Assembly: GCF_905147045.1 (NCBI RefSeq)
Contig: NC_065893.1
Span: 1,240,001 to 1,304,000, forward strand
DNA length: 64,000 nt
Reading direction: 5' to 3'
DNA from: Nymphalis io
Taxonomy: Eukaryota; Arthropoda; Insecta; Lepidoptera; Nymphalidae
Positions 24,001 through 35,920 of the stretch are shown here, piece by piece; the first letter of the stretch is position 1; each line of letters opens with the position of its first letter. Below the pieces are notes generated by a model. The model had not been told where the DNA came from, searched no databases, and saw only the letters and a program-made list of their open reading frames with translations. The position numbers and the translations under genes are program-made.

Positions 24001-27000
24001 TATGCTATTTTGATACTTGTATCATATTATTTTTGTGATAAATATAATTAAAATTGCATATCAAGTTAGAGGAAAAGAGGTTGAAAATTAGAGAGCAATT
24101 TCCATTTGTTGGTCTCATCTCGGAGTCAATATTCGTTAATTATGTGTCGTAGTTAAAAAAAAAATTCTAAGTAATAATTTTAAATTTTGGCAAGGAGCTT
24201 TTCGTATAATAATATTTTATTTCTCAATTATTTAATTTTATTATCTATTTAATTAATATTAAATATAAAATCTATGACAGCGAAAGCGAAATGTATTTTA
24301 CAACCCGGAATCTGTTGGTAATGTTTACACTCCCATGCCCCGGAAAGCACGTAAAACCTTTGCTTGCGCATCTGAACTATTGACGGTCGGATTTGATGTC
24401 ATGTCGAATTATGAGAAAATGGGAATAGAAATAGCGCAGTTTGCTAGTGTCACTTAAGAAATGAAAACGTCAGTCCAGAAGACATCACCATGATACGTTT
24501 GATAAATAGTTTTTAAGAAAATACAAGCTTATTTTCCATTACATTTACGACATTAAATTTTTGTGTTCTAGAAAACAACAGACAATATGAATTAATTAAA
24601 TTAATCGAGAGCTCCTAAAGACCTGAAAATTAAATTTCCTTTTAACAAGTTAGTATGTTTTGTAATAACAAAAATGTTGGTATTACTTAACATCATTAAA
24701 TAGACCATCGGTCCGTAATGTAAAATTGCATTATTTATGTCCGTACGTAATTTATATTATAAATCAATTGAATAATTACAATGTAGACGAGTTACTGATT
24801 ACAACATTATACAAAACTGATTTTTTTTTTGTTTAATTCATAACTTAGAGGCAACTCAGAATTGGTTAATTATTAAGAGGTGATTTAAGCGTCCAGAGGA
24901 AAAAACTGCCTACTAAAAGTTAGTACCGACTAATATCTATCTTTTTATAGATAGTTTAAATTGAATCTCTTGATAGACTGATAATTTTGAGGAAACTTGC
25001 ATGTGTGGGATGACATTTGACCAGATGTGTTTCTACGCTCCCATCGTTTTCCTCGAGAGGGGAGAATTTGGAGCAGCAGTGGGACACTTACAGGCTTTCA
25101 TTTTACTTCTTTAATATGAATATAAAAGGTAACATATATGTGTAGAATGTTTTTCTTAATGTAATCACTACCGCCTATACATTGGCGCTGTATGAAATAC
25201 TAATTATTCGTTCATCACCAATGCGTAGCTTTACTTTTTCAATCAATGCGTTAGTAGACGAAATAAAAACCTGCTAATTAGAGGTAATAAATAAAGCCTT
25301 TTCTTGATAGAAGTTGTATAATACTAATTAATTTTCTAATATGTGTCGGTTTACAGTAGTTTTCAAATAATATGCTAGATTACGTTGATCATTGCTCGCA
25401 GGAATGTAACAAATGCAATCAAATGGCTTAACATCTGGATGGGTTATGTAAGAACAGCGAGTTATAGTTACGATGTATATACAAGGTTCAGTTTAAAGAT
25501 AGAGTTTAAAGATAGCTGCCCGTAGATATTTGTAAGTGGATAATGTCTTTTAGTTGGTTGGAGGGCTTTGTGCAGGTGCAACTGGGCGAAATCTAGCGTC
25601 ACACATCAATACTCTGTATGTTTCGGTTTGAAGAGGGGTGTGAGTCAGTGTGATTATATGCTTAAGGTGATATCTAGGATACTATGGCAGCAAATTGACG
25701 CTGTTAGTGGTTCGTACGTCTTAAACTGTTAGTGTGTACGGATGCTATTGATCACTGCCAAAAGGTAGAGGAAGATTCCTTAAAATTATTCTGTCAAAAA
25801 ATATATTATATGAATTTTAATTCCACCATCAATCCGCATTGGAGCACCGTGGTGAAATACGCTTCAAACGTTCTTCTCGAAACAAGAGACAAGGTAATGC
25901 CTTGTCTCTTTTTTTTTTACCCAACAACGAGCTATAAGTGGGACACTTATAGCTCGTTACTTTAGTTAATTATACTTATATTATAAATGAATATACAATT
26001 GATTTGATATATATTTATCAACCAGTTTGAATACAGTCACGTTGCAACCGGGAAGTTCAGACTATACTGCTGAGCTTGTTATTTCAGCATTGCAATACAA
26101 AATTTTGACATAACGAATAAACACAGTCAACGCTCTTGATTTTATCTCTACCGTTACGTGTATATATATATTTATTTACATTAATTAAAATATTTCATTA
26201 AAATGCTTAAGGCGGTTTTATTTATTTGATATTCTAAATATATATGATTGCGGGTTCAAATGCGATCGATTATTTTTTTATATGCTTGATTTTAAATTAA
26301 GTGTAATTACAGACACAAGGGACATAACATCTTAGTTCCCAAGGTTGGTGGCGCATTGGTGATGTAAGCAATGGTTGACATTTCTTACAATGCCAATGTC
26401 TATGGGCGTTGGGGACCACTTATTTAGGTGGCTCATATGCTCGTCGGCCTACCTATACTATAAAAAAATTGTGCTTGTTACTAATCTTGTGATCCGTGGT
26501 TAAGGATCACGTTGTATCGATGGAAGCCTTCATGTATCGGAAGGGGTTCTGCTAGAAGTATATCTATTTAACGTGCCCTCAACTAGCGTGGTGTAACAAC
26601 AATAAAAAATAAGTGTCTACCCAGCAGTGGAACAAGCAGTGGGCTACACATTTTTGTTTACATATTACGACAAGAACGGGATACCGTTTTGGTTAAAATA
26701 TTGCAAGTAACACTCAATTTTTCCTTCATATTCTTCGTAATATCCATTTTGTACGAGCAAATAAAATAACGAGTACTTTTAAATATTTATATATATAATT
26801 TATTTATAATACCATGCGTATATAATTATAATAACATATATTTATATAGCAAATTCTAGAACGTTATTTGACTAAGGATTAAGTTTATCTTCGAAATCAC
26901 GAATAGAAAAAAAGCATTATTTAAAGTTCACACACACACACACAAATGCAATCGCATCAAAACTTTTTGCTTTCTATTTTTATAAATCAAACTGTGAATC

Positions 27001-27858
27001 GCATTGAATCTGTTACAAATGATAATCCGAGCTAATGTTAACCGAGTTAACGATAAGTAAAACCCGCATGATGCCCTTAAGCAAAGTGACCGTTTCCTGT
27101 CAGACGACAATTGATCGCGTTTTATTTTCTCCATTTAATTCACACACCACTCTTTGATCTGCAACAATGAATCCACTTTCATAACGTATGTATAGTTCAT
27201 TTCAATTCAGCTTGCATACACAAAGAAACATTCGGATATGTGGTATTGCAATTTGAAAAAGGAATAAAAAAACAGAGACAGTATTTAGGAAGCTTACTAA
27301 AACCGATTGTGATTTTTAATTCCATTTTCCTATAGTCTCAAAAATATGTTTATGTCTGCGAAAAATTTATACATTTTACACAAATAACAGTTCACAATGA
27401 CATATCCATTCCAAAAAATAATATACAAATTCTGTTTCTGAAATTATAAAAATACTTTTTACCAAATGCTTACTCCGAATATATTGTTTATAAAATTGTG
27501 CCGATCTATATACAATGCAGATGCATCGATGCACAGATAATATAAGCTAATGTATTGCTGGGCTAATGAGAAAAAAGAGATGAGGATCTCTTTTAGAGGA
27601 TAGGTTTGAAGCTTAATGCATCAAGTGGCTTAAATGTGAATTAGTCGATACACGTATGTATGTATGACAGATTTCCAAACGACCCATGCAGGCTTCCTCA
27701 CGATGTTTTCCGTAAACGCCGAGCATGAGATAAATATTATAAACACAAATTAAGTACATGAGAATTAGCGCTTTTCTGGTTTGAACCCGCATTCTTAGGT
27801 TAAGATGTATGTTTCGACTACTGGGCCGTCATTTTCAAAATAAATCTGAAGAAAATAA

Positions 27859-27922
<64 letters not shown>

Positions 27923-29261
27923 TAATGATACTTCTTGTAGGGCCTTAATTTACATACATGTTTATTTAATTAGATTTGCTTGGTGGAACAAGGACAAAAC
28001 GATAAGCTTATCTATGCGTCTCTTTTAAAACATCGCAGGAATCCCATATCGATCACGTAGCAAAATATTTTCACGCATTTCCCGATCTTAGCGACAATCA
28101 ATCGCTGCCCATTTACGTAATACGATCATAATATTCGCACTTATACTTCGCTGAAGGTCAGAATTATACACGTTTATATAATATTAATCATAGCCATTCA
28201 CATGCCTCATGATTATAACTAGGAAATCCTGTAGTACGGGTTGAAATATATTTTCAAGGCCAATGTGTTTTTATTTTTCTCCTTTTTGTTACGAGTTTTA
28301 AGATTTAAGTAAGGAAAATGTAGTATTCTGGACTTCTCTACTGCTAGCCTGGAATATCAACAGTTCCTTACAGCAATTGGGTCGGTATGTGATAGCTGCT
28401 TTCTCTAAGCTACGAATTCCAAAAAAAATTATGGATCTCTTCCATAACTATAAAAAATGGATTCACCCGGTTTACTTTGCTTTGTATACAGAGCCAAAGG
28501 TTTTATGCCAGCAATGATTTATTGTTTTTTTAATATAAGGTAATTATCATCGTCATCAGATCCAATGCTATCTGATGTAACCTTAATCTACTGCTGGATA
28601 TAAGCATTTCCCAAGGAGCGCCAAAACTGTACTCTCGTACACAGTCTGCTCCAATAGCCACCCTAAAGTATACGTGACCAGCCAACTTCAATTTGCTAAT
28701 TTTGTAAGCTACGTCGGTAACTATAGTTCTTCTCCAGATTATTTCATTTCAGTTTTTTCTTTTCCTTGAATTTTTGGACTGTAGGTCATGGACTTAAATA
28801 CTAATAAACCTAAATTAATACTAGCATCTAATTTTGAATATGATAAGTTATTCTAAATTACTTGACACATTAACACGAGCGTGCTTAGATAAATTAGATA
28901 ACTGGATAATATTTCAAAATAATCTTGTTCTATAATATCCTGGTTCTTGTTAAGTAATACAAGTATGCGTCTCAAAATGATAGGCTGTGTGATTTAGTTT
29001 GAAAGAGTTGTAATCGTGTAGTTTAGTCTGCGGAATTCTATTGAATATGCAAGTTAGGTAATATTACTTAATACCATAGTTAAGTCGCTTGCGGAATATT
29101 AATAACTGTCTTTTAAATGCGGTGATGTTCGTTATTATTTGTTATGGTGTTAATAGTTACAGGATAGGATATTATATGGAGTTTTTTAATTATCTCCGAC
29201 TCTAAGCATCACTTCGTAAAGATACAATCGTTTCGGATTGTAGTTAGAAACTATTTATACG

Positions 29262-29317
<56 letters not shown>

Positions 29318-30772
29318 ATTTATAGAATAGGAAGGCGGAAGAGCATATGGGCCACCTGATGGTAAGTGGTCACCAAACGCGCTTAGACATTGGCATTGTA
29401 GGAAATGTTAACCATCGCTTACATCACCAATGCGCCACTAACCTTGGGAACTAAGATGTTATGTCCCTTGTGCCTGTAATTACACTGGCTCACTCACCCT
29501 TCAAACCGTAACACAACAATACCAAGTACTGCTGTTTTGCGGTAGAATATCTGATGAGTGGGTGGTACCTACCCAGACGAGCTTGCACAAAGCTCTACCA
29601 CCAGTAATAAATAAAAATATTGATACTTTTAAACTTAATTATTAAGCTATTATATATAATAAATTTTGTTTATTCTTCATGAATATTAACAAATAATTTT
29701 TTTTTTGTTTAAACAGACTTTAAACAGACAGACAGTTCTCCTTTGAAGTGATTTGTAAAATATCATAATCCCGAGAGTAATTTTATTATTAATTATTAGC
29801 TCTTAGCATATTTGCTTAATTTATATCATTTTGGCAAAAATTAGTAATTCATGATCTGCATTTAAATTATACAATATTCTTTGAACGAGACGGTATTTAA
29901 TACAATTTTATGTATCATATACAAATGAATGCTTATTTTATACGTAACATCGATGTATATGTATGCAAATTTAAATCAATTTACAATAGTATATAACGTC
30001 AAAATTGCGCAAGTGTTACGACAATAAAGCGATAGCGATATCATTTATGAAACTAATAAAATAATTGTTCTTGAATGACGTTTTGACAATTATTTGCAAC
30101 TTGTATTACGTCTAAATTGACTGCAGTGAGTTATGAAACTTCGTAAAACATTAACGGCCTTGCTTATAAACGTTATTTAACGGGTAATTAGTTAAACAAT
30201 TCTCTGTCTTATTCTTTCGAATGTCAAATCAATAATGACAGAATGAGCGATATAATTGTTTTTATAACGGCAGGACAATGTCTACAGGGATTTTATAGTA
30301 ATTGTTATATAGAATTGTAGTTGTTTTTAGTTTCATTTAATTTTGTGATATGTATAAATGTTAAATTATAGAAAGAATATATAAATGTGTTTCCCTCAAT
30401 CCGGAATTCGATTCTTATTATAGTAATTGCTCGCAACAGGTAAATATAATTAAATTAGTTCAAGAAACTTGTGCGTTTTTATACTTCATTATATTTCATT
30501 GTTCCGTATTAAAACTTTAAAAATATAATTATTTACTTTTTTTTGTTAATTGCTGGAACAGAAAACATATTTAATTCGAATTTACTTCTTTTTATATATG
30601 GACTGAATAATATGTTAGCTAGATTACTTACGTCAAAATCCTTCCAGCCTCGGGGTTCCGGTAGATGTCGCATTTGTGCAGCGGACGAGATGGGTCCCCT
30701 GGTATGAACTGGCCCGTTCTTGAGCAGAGAGCTCTGTGAATTTGGAACTGCAGAATTGTGCTCACGAAGTAT
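20894..30772 (-). CDS. Ance-like: ACE-like peptidyl-dipeptidase (M2 family), 3' part of gene, three exons
   Basis: The joined exons 30772-30632, 22722-22534 and 21020-20894 encode the C-terminal ~151 residues of an angiotensin-converting enzyme homologue, a zinc dipeptidyl carboxypeptidase that trims dipeptides from peptide C-termini outside the cell. Seen: YFVSTILQFQIHRALC, then HKCDIYRNPEAGR, then a segment ending in PWSQVL, YFRPLEEWL and GEYLGW, all hallmarks of the ACE C-terminal helices. Each exon has AG/GT borders and the phases agree (AC|G = Thr, AG|C = Ser). From family knowledge, the first complete codon, Tyr, matches the catalytic Tyr523 of human testis ACE, the split codon before it the chloride-binding Arg522, and the two Cys the Cys538-Cys550 disulfide. 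The HEXXH exon is not seen in the window, so the 5' part is missing. Introns are 7.9 and 1.5 kb and full of SINEs. No poly-A site was assigned. Confidence 0.93.
21205..21505 (+). repeat. SINE family A, near full length, with target duplication
   Basis: GTCGAGATGGCGTAGTGG to AACAGGCTGTTACTG, flanked by TAATATGAA at 21196-21204 and 21506-21514. It sits antisense in the ACE-like intron and looks fairly recent. Confidence 0.88.
21884..22040 (+). repeat. Repeat family E
   Basis: TCAAAATATACTTTATTCAA, GTAGGCTTTTGCGAGC, CAAGAAACTC. Related pieces are at 36300, 42283 and 61065. I take it as the end of a retroposon, clade not known. Confidence 0.5.
22534..22722 (-). CDS. Ance-like: ACE-like exon, penultimate coding segment (63 codons)
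   Basis: The acceptor is TGTCTTCCAG and the donor GTAAGG. The translation RIMERGSSLPWSQVLQET, then YFRPLEEWLRSEN, then GEYLGWSYDGDYCKF matches the end of the ACE catalytic domain (family pattern: PW, YF.PL..WL...N, G..LGW). Phase 2 at both ends fits the flanking exons. The GW block normally closes the globular domain, so what follows is linker and anchor. The plus-strand reading of the same bases (22494-22697) is an antisense shadow. Confidence 0.93.
24300..24495 (+). repeat. SINE family B, diverged
   Basis: ACAACCCGGAATCTG, CATGCCCCGGAAAGCACGTA, TGTCGAATTATGAGAAAATG, CAGTCCAGAAGACATC. The head is absent. Confidence 0.68.
24985..25110 (+). repeat. SINE family A 3' half
   Basis: TTGAGGAAACTTGCATGTGT, GACCAGATGTGTTTCTACGC, AGCAGCAGTGGGACACTTAC. 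The tRNA head is missing. Confidence 0.6.
25553..25720 (+). repeat. Retroposon family C, decayed
   Basis: GTTGGAGGGCTTTGTGCAGG, TTTCGGTTTGAAGAGGGGTG, GTGAGTCAGTGTGATTA. The 3' part is lost. Confidence 0.6.
25800..25965 (+). repeat. SINE family A fragment with two hairpins
   Basis: CCGCATTGGAGCACCGTGGT and CGCTTCAAACGTTCTTCTCG are A sequence. Two hairpins then follow: arms 25884-25894 with 25900-25910 (11 bp, 5-bp loop) and 25926-25940 with 25944-25958 (15 bp perfect, 3-bp loop). Confidence 0.8.
26299..26467 (+). repeat. Retroposon family C, 5' truncated
   Basis: Starts inside the body at AGTGTAATTACAGACACAAG and runs to CTATACTATAAAAAAA. 5' truncation with an intact A tail fits retrotransposition. 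Confidence 0.83.
27555..27833 (-). repeat. SINE family A, diverged
   Basis: ATTGCTGGGCTAATGAGAAA at the left, CTTCCTCACGATGTTTTCCG, TTGAACCCGCATTC and CTACTGGGCCGTCATTT at the right. Confidence 0.72.
27858..27914. repeat. TA microsatellite
   Basis: Close to 28 TA units, directly beside the head end of the family A copy at 27555. Confidence 0.95.
28577..28800 (-). mobile_element. RTE-type LINE 3' fragment, decayed
   Basis: ACTGCTGGATATAAGCATTT, CCCAAGGAGCGCCAAAACTG, TACGTGACCAGCCAACTTCA and GCTACGTCGGTAACTATAG run parallel to the copy at 11258, with large deletions. Confidence 0.7.
29266..29313. repeat. TA microsatellite at the tail of a C element
   Basis: About 23 TA units. The tract occupies the place where other C copies carry poly-A, after CTATTCTATA on the minus strand. 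Confidence 0.95.
29318..29610 (-). repeat. Retroposon family C, full length
   Basis: ATAGAATAGGAAGGCGGAAG at the left, GCTCTACCACCAGTAA at the right. It lies in the 7.9-kb ACE-like intron. Confidence 0.9.
30632..30772 (-). CDS. Ance-like: ACE-like exon, antepenultimate coding segment (47 codons)
   Basis: The exon follows an acceptor ending in TTCCTCAG and ends at a GTAAGT donor. It begins with the third base (A) of a split codon and then reads YFVSTILQFQIHRALC. The equivalent of human Phe527, part of a substrate pocket, is Thr here. The loop between the two conserved Cys has 17 residues against 11 in human ACE, with an insert of the FIPGDPSR type that I recall from insect ACEs. It ends AGRILT with a 2-nt overhang. 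The A at the first position allows an Arg codon (AGA or CGA) for the expected chloride-binding Arg. Confidence 0.93.
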
Positions 30773-30994
30773 CTGAGGAAGATATATTCCAATTAATATT
30801 GTCTGACTGTGGCATTAAAAAGGTAAAAATATATACATGTATATACTAATACAAATATTAAAAATAGCTAATGTACAAATCATGACAACGGGGAATGATG
30901 ACAGCATTTCCCCATTGAATCGCAATTTTGACCTTCTGGCGATATAATCTAAATATATATGAATATATAATTATAAATATTTATGATTATGTAA

Positions 30995-31205
30995 GTCGAG
31001 ATGGCCTAGTGGTTAGAACACGGGAATCTTAACCGATGATCGTGGGTTCAAACCCGGGAAAGCACCACTGATTTTCATGTGATTAATTTGTGTTTATCAT
31101 TCATCTCGCGCTTGACGGTGAAGGAAACATCGTGAGGAAACCTGCATATTACTAATTTTACTGAAATTCTGCCACAGATTTATTTCACCAACCCGCACTG
31201 GAGGC
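30995..31205 (+). repeat. SINE family A, 3' truncated
   Basis: GTCGAGATGGCCTAGTGG, AAACCCGGGAAAGCACC, CATCGTGAGGAAACCTGCAT, ending at CCAACCCGCACTGGAGG. It begins 220 bp upstream of the ACE-like exon. Confidence 0.85.
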
Positions 31206-31581
31206 AACCACAGACTTTTACTACAACTATATTACTATATAACAAATTATATACTAATTACTATATAACAAATATTAATGTGTACAAAAAATTAAAGCCA
31301 AATTATTAAAAAATGTGCTTCGCATTTTCTATAAAAAGATTTTTGGATATTGTTGCGAATTTGAAACAACATATTATGTATTTTTGATATTTAATGTCTT
31401 AGCTAATTTAGTATCAAGTAGTAAATCTTAAGTATTTCTTTTTAATGGTCGTTAATAATCGTAATGGGTGTTAAACAAATCATTTGAAATCGTTACTATG
31501 ATGTTAGTTTCAATATGAAACGTGTCTAACGCGACGCAAATGTGTACCAAACACGTCATACTAAGCGTTGTTTTAGAAATG

Positions 31582-31960
31582 ACTGCCTCGTTGGTCTAGT
31601 GGCTTGATGTAAGGCCGCAAACGCGGAGTTCCTGGATTCAATTCCCAGGTCGGGCCAGTAAAAAGTTATTGGGTTTTTCTGTCAAAAAATTCTCAGTAGC
31701 AGCCCGGAGTCTGGAAGTTGTAAGTGTGTACTACCGTGCCTCGGAAAGCACGTAAAGCCGTTGGTTCTACGCCTGAACTCTTTCCGGTCGTGTCGGATTG
31801 CCATGCCATTGGATTATGTGAGTGCACTTAAATTCCCTAATTTAAGTGCACCTGTGTTTGCGCACACACTTGTGCACTTTAATATCTCCTGCGTAGTTGG
31901 CTAATCTCTTTTGAGATTGGCCGCCGTGGCCGAAATCGGTCTGGAGGACATTATTAGTTT
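31582..31960 (+). repeat. SINE family B, full length, reference copy
   Basis: Head: TGCCTCGTTGGTCTAGTGGC and B box GGATTCAATTCC. Body: CAGTAGCAGCCCGGAGTCTG, CGGAAAGCACGTAAAGCCG, GCACACACTTGTGCACT. End: GGCCGAAATCGGTCTGGAGG, ACATTATTAG. A 13-bp perfect hairpin (31822-31834 with 31839-31851, loop CCCT) replaces the normal sequence before GTGCACCTGTG. Confidence 0.9.
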
Positions 31961-33395
31961 TAGAAAATTAACAACTTTCTTATTTTGTGAAGTATTTAGT
32001 TTTATAGAGAGAAAAAAAAGAAATTGTTATTGAAGAAATAAAAATACTTTTTATTTTATACCTACTTTAATATTTCTATACTAAAAATGAGAAGATTTTC
32101 TTGTAATGCCTAACTGAAAACCTAAGCCAATATACATAAAACTTATACTAAAATAATGCAGCGTATTTAAGAGAAGGTTTTTCTAAATAATAATATTACA
32201 TACATAAGTTGCTGCGCTTTAAGTTTAGAGTATTGACGTGAAAAGCGTGTATTTTATGTACTGGTATTTTTATAAATTCAATACTTAGCCTTAGTATAAT
32301 TATATTGCTTTAAATATAACATAAAAACTAGGACATTTGATTATGAAAACTCAGGACTATCCTGCACTTTTCGTAATTGTGGTCATCCTACTAATTAATT
32401 GGTAATTAGTGCGTGATTTGGAATCGATTTTACAGCTTAAGCTTAATACCGTTCCATTAATTGCATATTTAGATAAATTGCTCATCCTATTTACACTTCA
32501 ATTTGCATATATGTAATATGCAATAAATTATCTTGTCAAATTAAACGTTTAATTAAATGTTTAAAATGAAACGTAAAGATTAATAAATAAAAAGGTTAAT
32601 TTCACATAAAGATGCTGCACAAATCTGATTGCTATTAGTTTGTTTTATTGAAAATTGTAAACAATTACAGTGTGTTACGAAAAAAAGTATTAAACTGAAT
32701 GACCGCACCGAAAATCGATTTCCGGTGTCGATTGAAAGTTCAAGAAAACGACCAATTATGTATTTAGAAGAATCTGACCAGAGGAGGTGATGGTGAAGTG
32801 AGATCCTGACTTAATGGTGACTTGAAGGTATGACTATCAAATGATCTTCTAGAAGCAAAATGTTTAGTCACCTGGCTATAAATGCTTATAAGCCTAAGAG
32901 TAACCTACATTGCTTTTGATGATTATATTTGTGGTTAACATTATGTTTTCGTATTTTATTGCTTTATCGTAATTGTTCATCTTCAAGTATCACTATCGCA
33001 ATGGTTTATGAGCTGCCTTGCGATGGAAAAATGTAGCAGCTTCGAACCTAACCCCTTGACCTATAATTGTCCCGGCTTCTAATATACTTTACTCTTATTT
33101 GAAGGGGTAAATAGGAATATTATTAAAAAAAGTATATTTAATATTGTAACGTGTATACTGATATAAGCTTTAATATATAGAGATTGACGTTTTTATCAGC
33201 TGTAAATATAATTCAACGCTGGTAATAATGAGGATTTTTAATAATAATATCCTGGGACATTTTTCACTCAAGCATATTACTATTTTCAATAAGCAATAAT
33301 ATATGATCTGTGAAGTCAATAATTAACGCTAAAGGCGTTATTTATTTCTGTAATTATTTAAATCGATGTCTTAAATATGTATTATATTTTTTTTA

Positions 33396-33606
33396 TTTAT
33401 AGGACGGCGATCCGGCAAATGATGGTAAGCGGTCACCCTCATAACATTAGCGATGTAAAAAATAATACCCATTATTTACATCGCCAATGCGCCACTAACC
33501 TTTCCTTTGTGCCTGTTACACTGGCTCACTCACCCTTCAAATCGCAACTATACTAAGTGTTACTTTTTAACGGTTGAATATGTGATAGTGGGTCAAAGCC
33601 ACCAAG
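33396..33606 (-). repeat. Retroposon family C, decayed
   Basis: AATGATGGTAAGCGGTCACC, CATCGCCAATGCGCCACTAA, CTGGCTCACTCACCCTTCAA. Short deletions throughout. Confidence 0.75.
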
Positions 33607-34114
33607 TAAAATTTTAGTATTAAAATATTGCAAACACAAACTGAATGTTAATAAGGAATCGAGTTATTCAATAAACATTAATTTCAGTTAATTAAACCGA
33701 AGGAATGCGTGCAGCAAGTGATTCCATCAATCAATGAATCTTACTTAATACACGAATCAGTGCGATTGTAAATTATTTGTATATACCGTTATTTGCTAGT
33801 ACGTTATGTAATATTTAATGTATAGCTCTAGTGATAGCGTTTTTTAAGCTTATTAGCTAAGTGATATGCATTTTATTTTAGTGCTTTGTATAACGAAAAT
33901 ATACGTTGACATAAAAATGGTACCTGTCATGATATTGATCTTCAATCGATTGTTTATGAGTGAATAATTTATATTGTATAATCTGTAGCTTGCATACATA
34001 CATCTTTGTTCCTTTTGTATATTTTATTAAAATATATACTATAATCATGATCATTACATAGGATTTGATTTAAATTTACATTATTAATTTTTATTATTTT
34101 AGTCAAATTTTAAA

Positions 34115-34224
34115 ATAGTAACTCCCGATTCCCACCCGACGCAAAGCTGCCCATAATGCAGGCCGCATTTCCGCGCTGTATGGCAATGGACAACCTTTGT
34201 GCCAAGTGGGACCCGGAACGACTG
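34115..34224 (-). mobile_element. LINE ORF2 C-terminal fragment (tentative)
   Basis: The minus strand reads LAQRLSIAIQRGNAACIMGS, then FASGGNRELLF and a stop, in an otherwise AT-rich area. QRxSxAIQRGNAA is a motif I associate with the C-terminus of some insect non-LTR retrotransposons; the clade is not certain. Confidence 0.4.
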
Positions 34225-34908
34225 TCAAATCCCCAAAATATACTATATTTTGTATATATTATATATATTTTGTATATAAATATTACTCATTGTCAGAGAA
34301 ATAATGCAAATAAATTTTGAAACACACAAAACACCGTCGTATTGTCTGCATTGGTAATAGGGCTGGTTTATTTTTTGTTTAGAATATCGATATTGTATTA
34401 AACGGGGAATGTTACTATTGTTCTTGCTATGTTTTAACATATTTAATATTGGTATGTATTTTATTTATCCTCAATGTAAATAATTCTTATTCAAATAAAT
34501 ACATTTTACATTAAAAAAGTGTAGATGATATATGATATTGTTAATTAATATGTATAATTAAGTAGTTCTTTGTTATTTTATTTAATTATACTTATAAGTT
34601 AAATAAATTAAAATAATAAAATTATATACTAATTACTTTCAATTACCATGAATGATTCTTTAGAAATGGAAACAAATGCAATTTACATAAATATCAAAGT
34701 CCAAAACCGCTTTCGCTAAACAAATAGCCGATACTGGGACCATACACAGCGAATACCGTAATATGTTAAACGACCACCGTTAAGCACGTGCGGTAACGAT
34801 AAGCAAACGTTACGAATACCGGTTTTTAACAAAAACATAAGATAATATAATTTCAGGTTCCTCAGAGTACGGTTGTATTCTTTATTATGTATTATGATTA
34901 TAATCAGG

Positions 34909-35199
34909 AACAGTCTGTAAATGTCCCACTGCTGGGCTAAGGGATCTTCTCCTTTTGTGAAGAAAGGTTTAGGAGCTTATTCCACCACGCTGCTCCACTG
35001 CGGATTGGTGGCATACACATGTGGCAGAATTTCAGTGAAATTAGATACATGCGGGTTTCCTCACGATGTTTCCCTTCTCCGAAAAGCACGAGTTAAGTTA
35101 TAAACACAAATTGAGCACATGAAAAGTGATGTTGCCCGGGTTTGAACCCACGATCATAGGTTAAGATTCACGCGCTCTAACAACTGGGCCATTTCGGCT
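34909..35199 (-). repeat. SINE family A
   Basis: GTCCCACTGCTGGGCTAAGG, CCACGCTGCTCCACTGCGGA, TTTCCTCACGATGTTTCCC and TTGAACCCACGATCATAGG. Head complete at the right (GGGCCATTTCGGC). Confidence 0.88.
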
Positions 35200-35920
35200 A
35201 TTTATGTATAATAAATAAAACTAATATGTATAAAAATTATTCCAGAACATGCAGCACGTTTTTGAGGTTTTAGTATAATATTATTATATATTTAGTTGCG
35301 TTAATGTAATTTTGACTATTGACGTCACAAGCTATATAATAAACGAGTCCTATATACGTATATAATATACATTATAGTCGTGGTTGTAGTTTTATTTAAA
35401 TCTTAGTGAGACCTGAGTTTTTATTACTATTCAGCTTTTGATTTGAATCTATATATTATATAAATATGAGAAGCTATGTTAGTAAAAAATAATGTTCAGT
35501 ACATTAGGATCTAAATTTTCTTTTTTTTTTCCACAGACATTATGTGCCTTAAAAAAATAGGCATCTGTCGTAAGTGCAAAGAAATTCCGAAGTAGTTACC
35601 ACAGTTTCCACAGTTTGACAGATATTTATCCTTATTTTTTTTCATTCTGAGATATTTGCTAGTTGCGTTATTCTTTTTCGCTTTACCGTCTTGGAAGGAG
35701 GGTAATGGTTGTGTTTAGTCATTTTTCCACTCCATGTATACTGATGTGCGGTCCACGCATACCACCTACGTAATAAGAAAATAGTCGTAAAACTGATTTT
35801 ACGTAACTTTCATACGAGTTACGTGGTAGGCGAACGCGCATTATACATTTTTGAAATAATTATAATATCGAGTATCAATACTTGCTAATCGATTAAATGA
35901 AATTCTTAAACATTAATTTT

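Larger units (their letters stand above)
22723..30631 (-). other. ACE-like intron (penultimate), 7.9 kb
   Basis: Bounded by GTAAGT at 30631 and TGTCTTCCAG at 22723. It contains C, A, B and LINE fragments and two TA microsatellites. The stretches 22740-24290 and 26660-27530 hold only AT-rich DNA in which I see no element. Confidence 0.8.

Noticed and set aside
26930..26945. Functional CA repeat
   Set aside because: Only about eight units; ordinary microsatellite.
31584..31660. tRNA gene at the head of SINE B
   Set aside because: It is part of a dispersed SINE; the downstream body and other copies show this.
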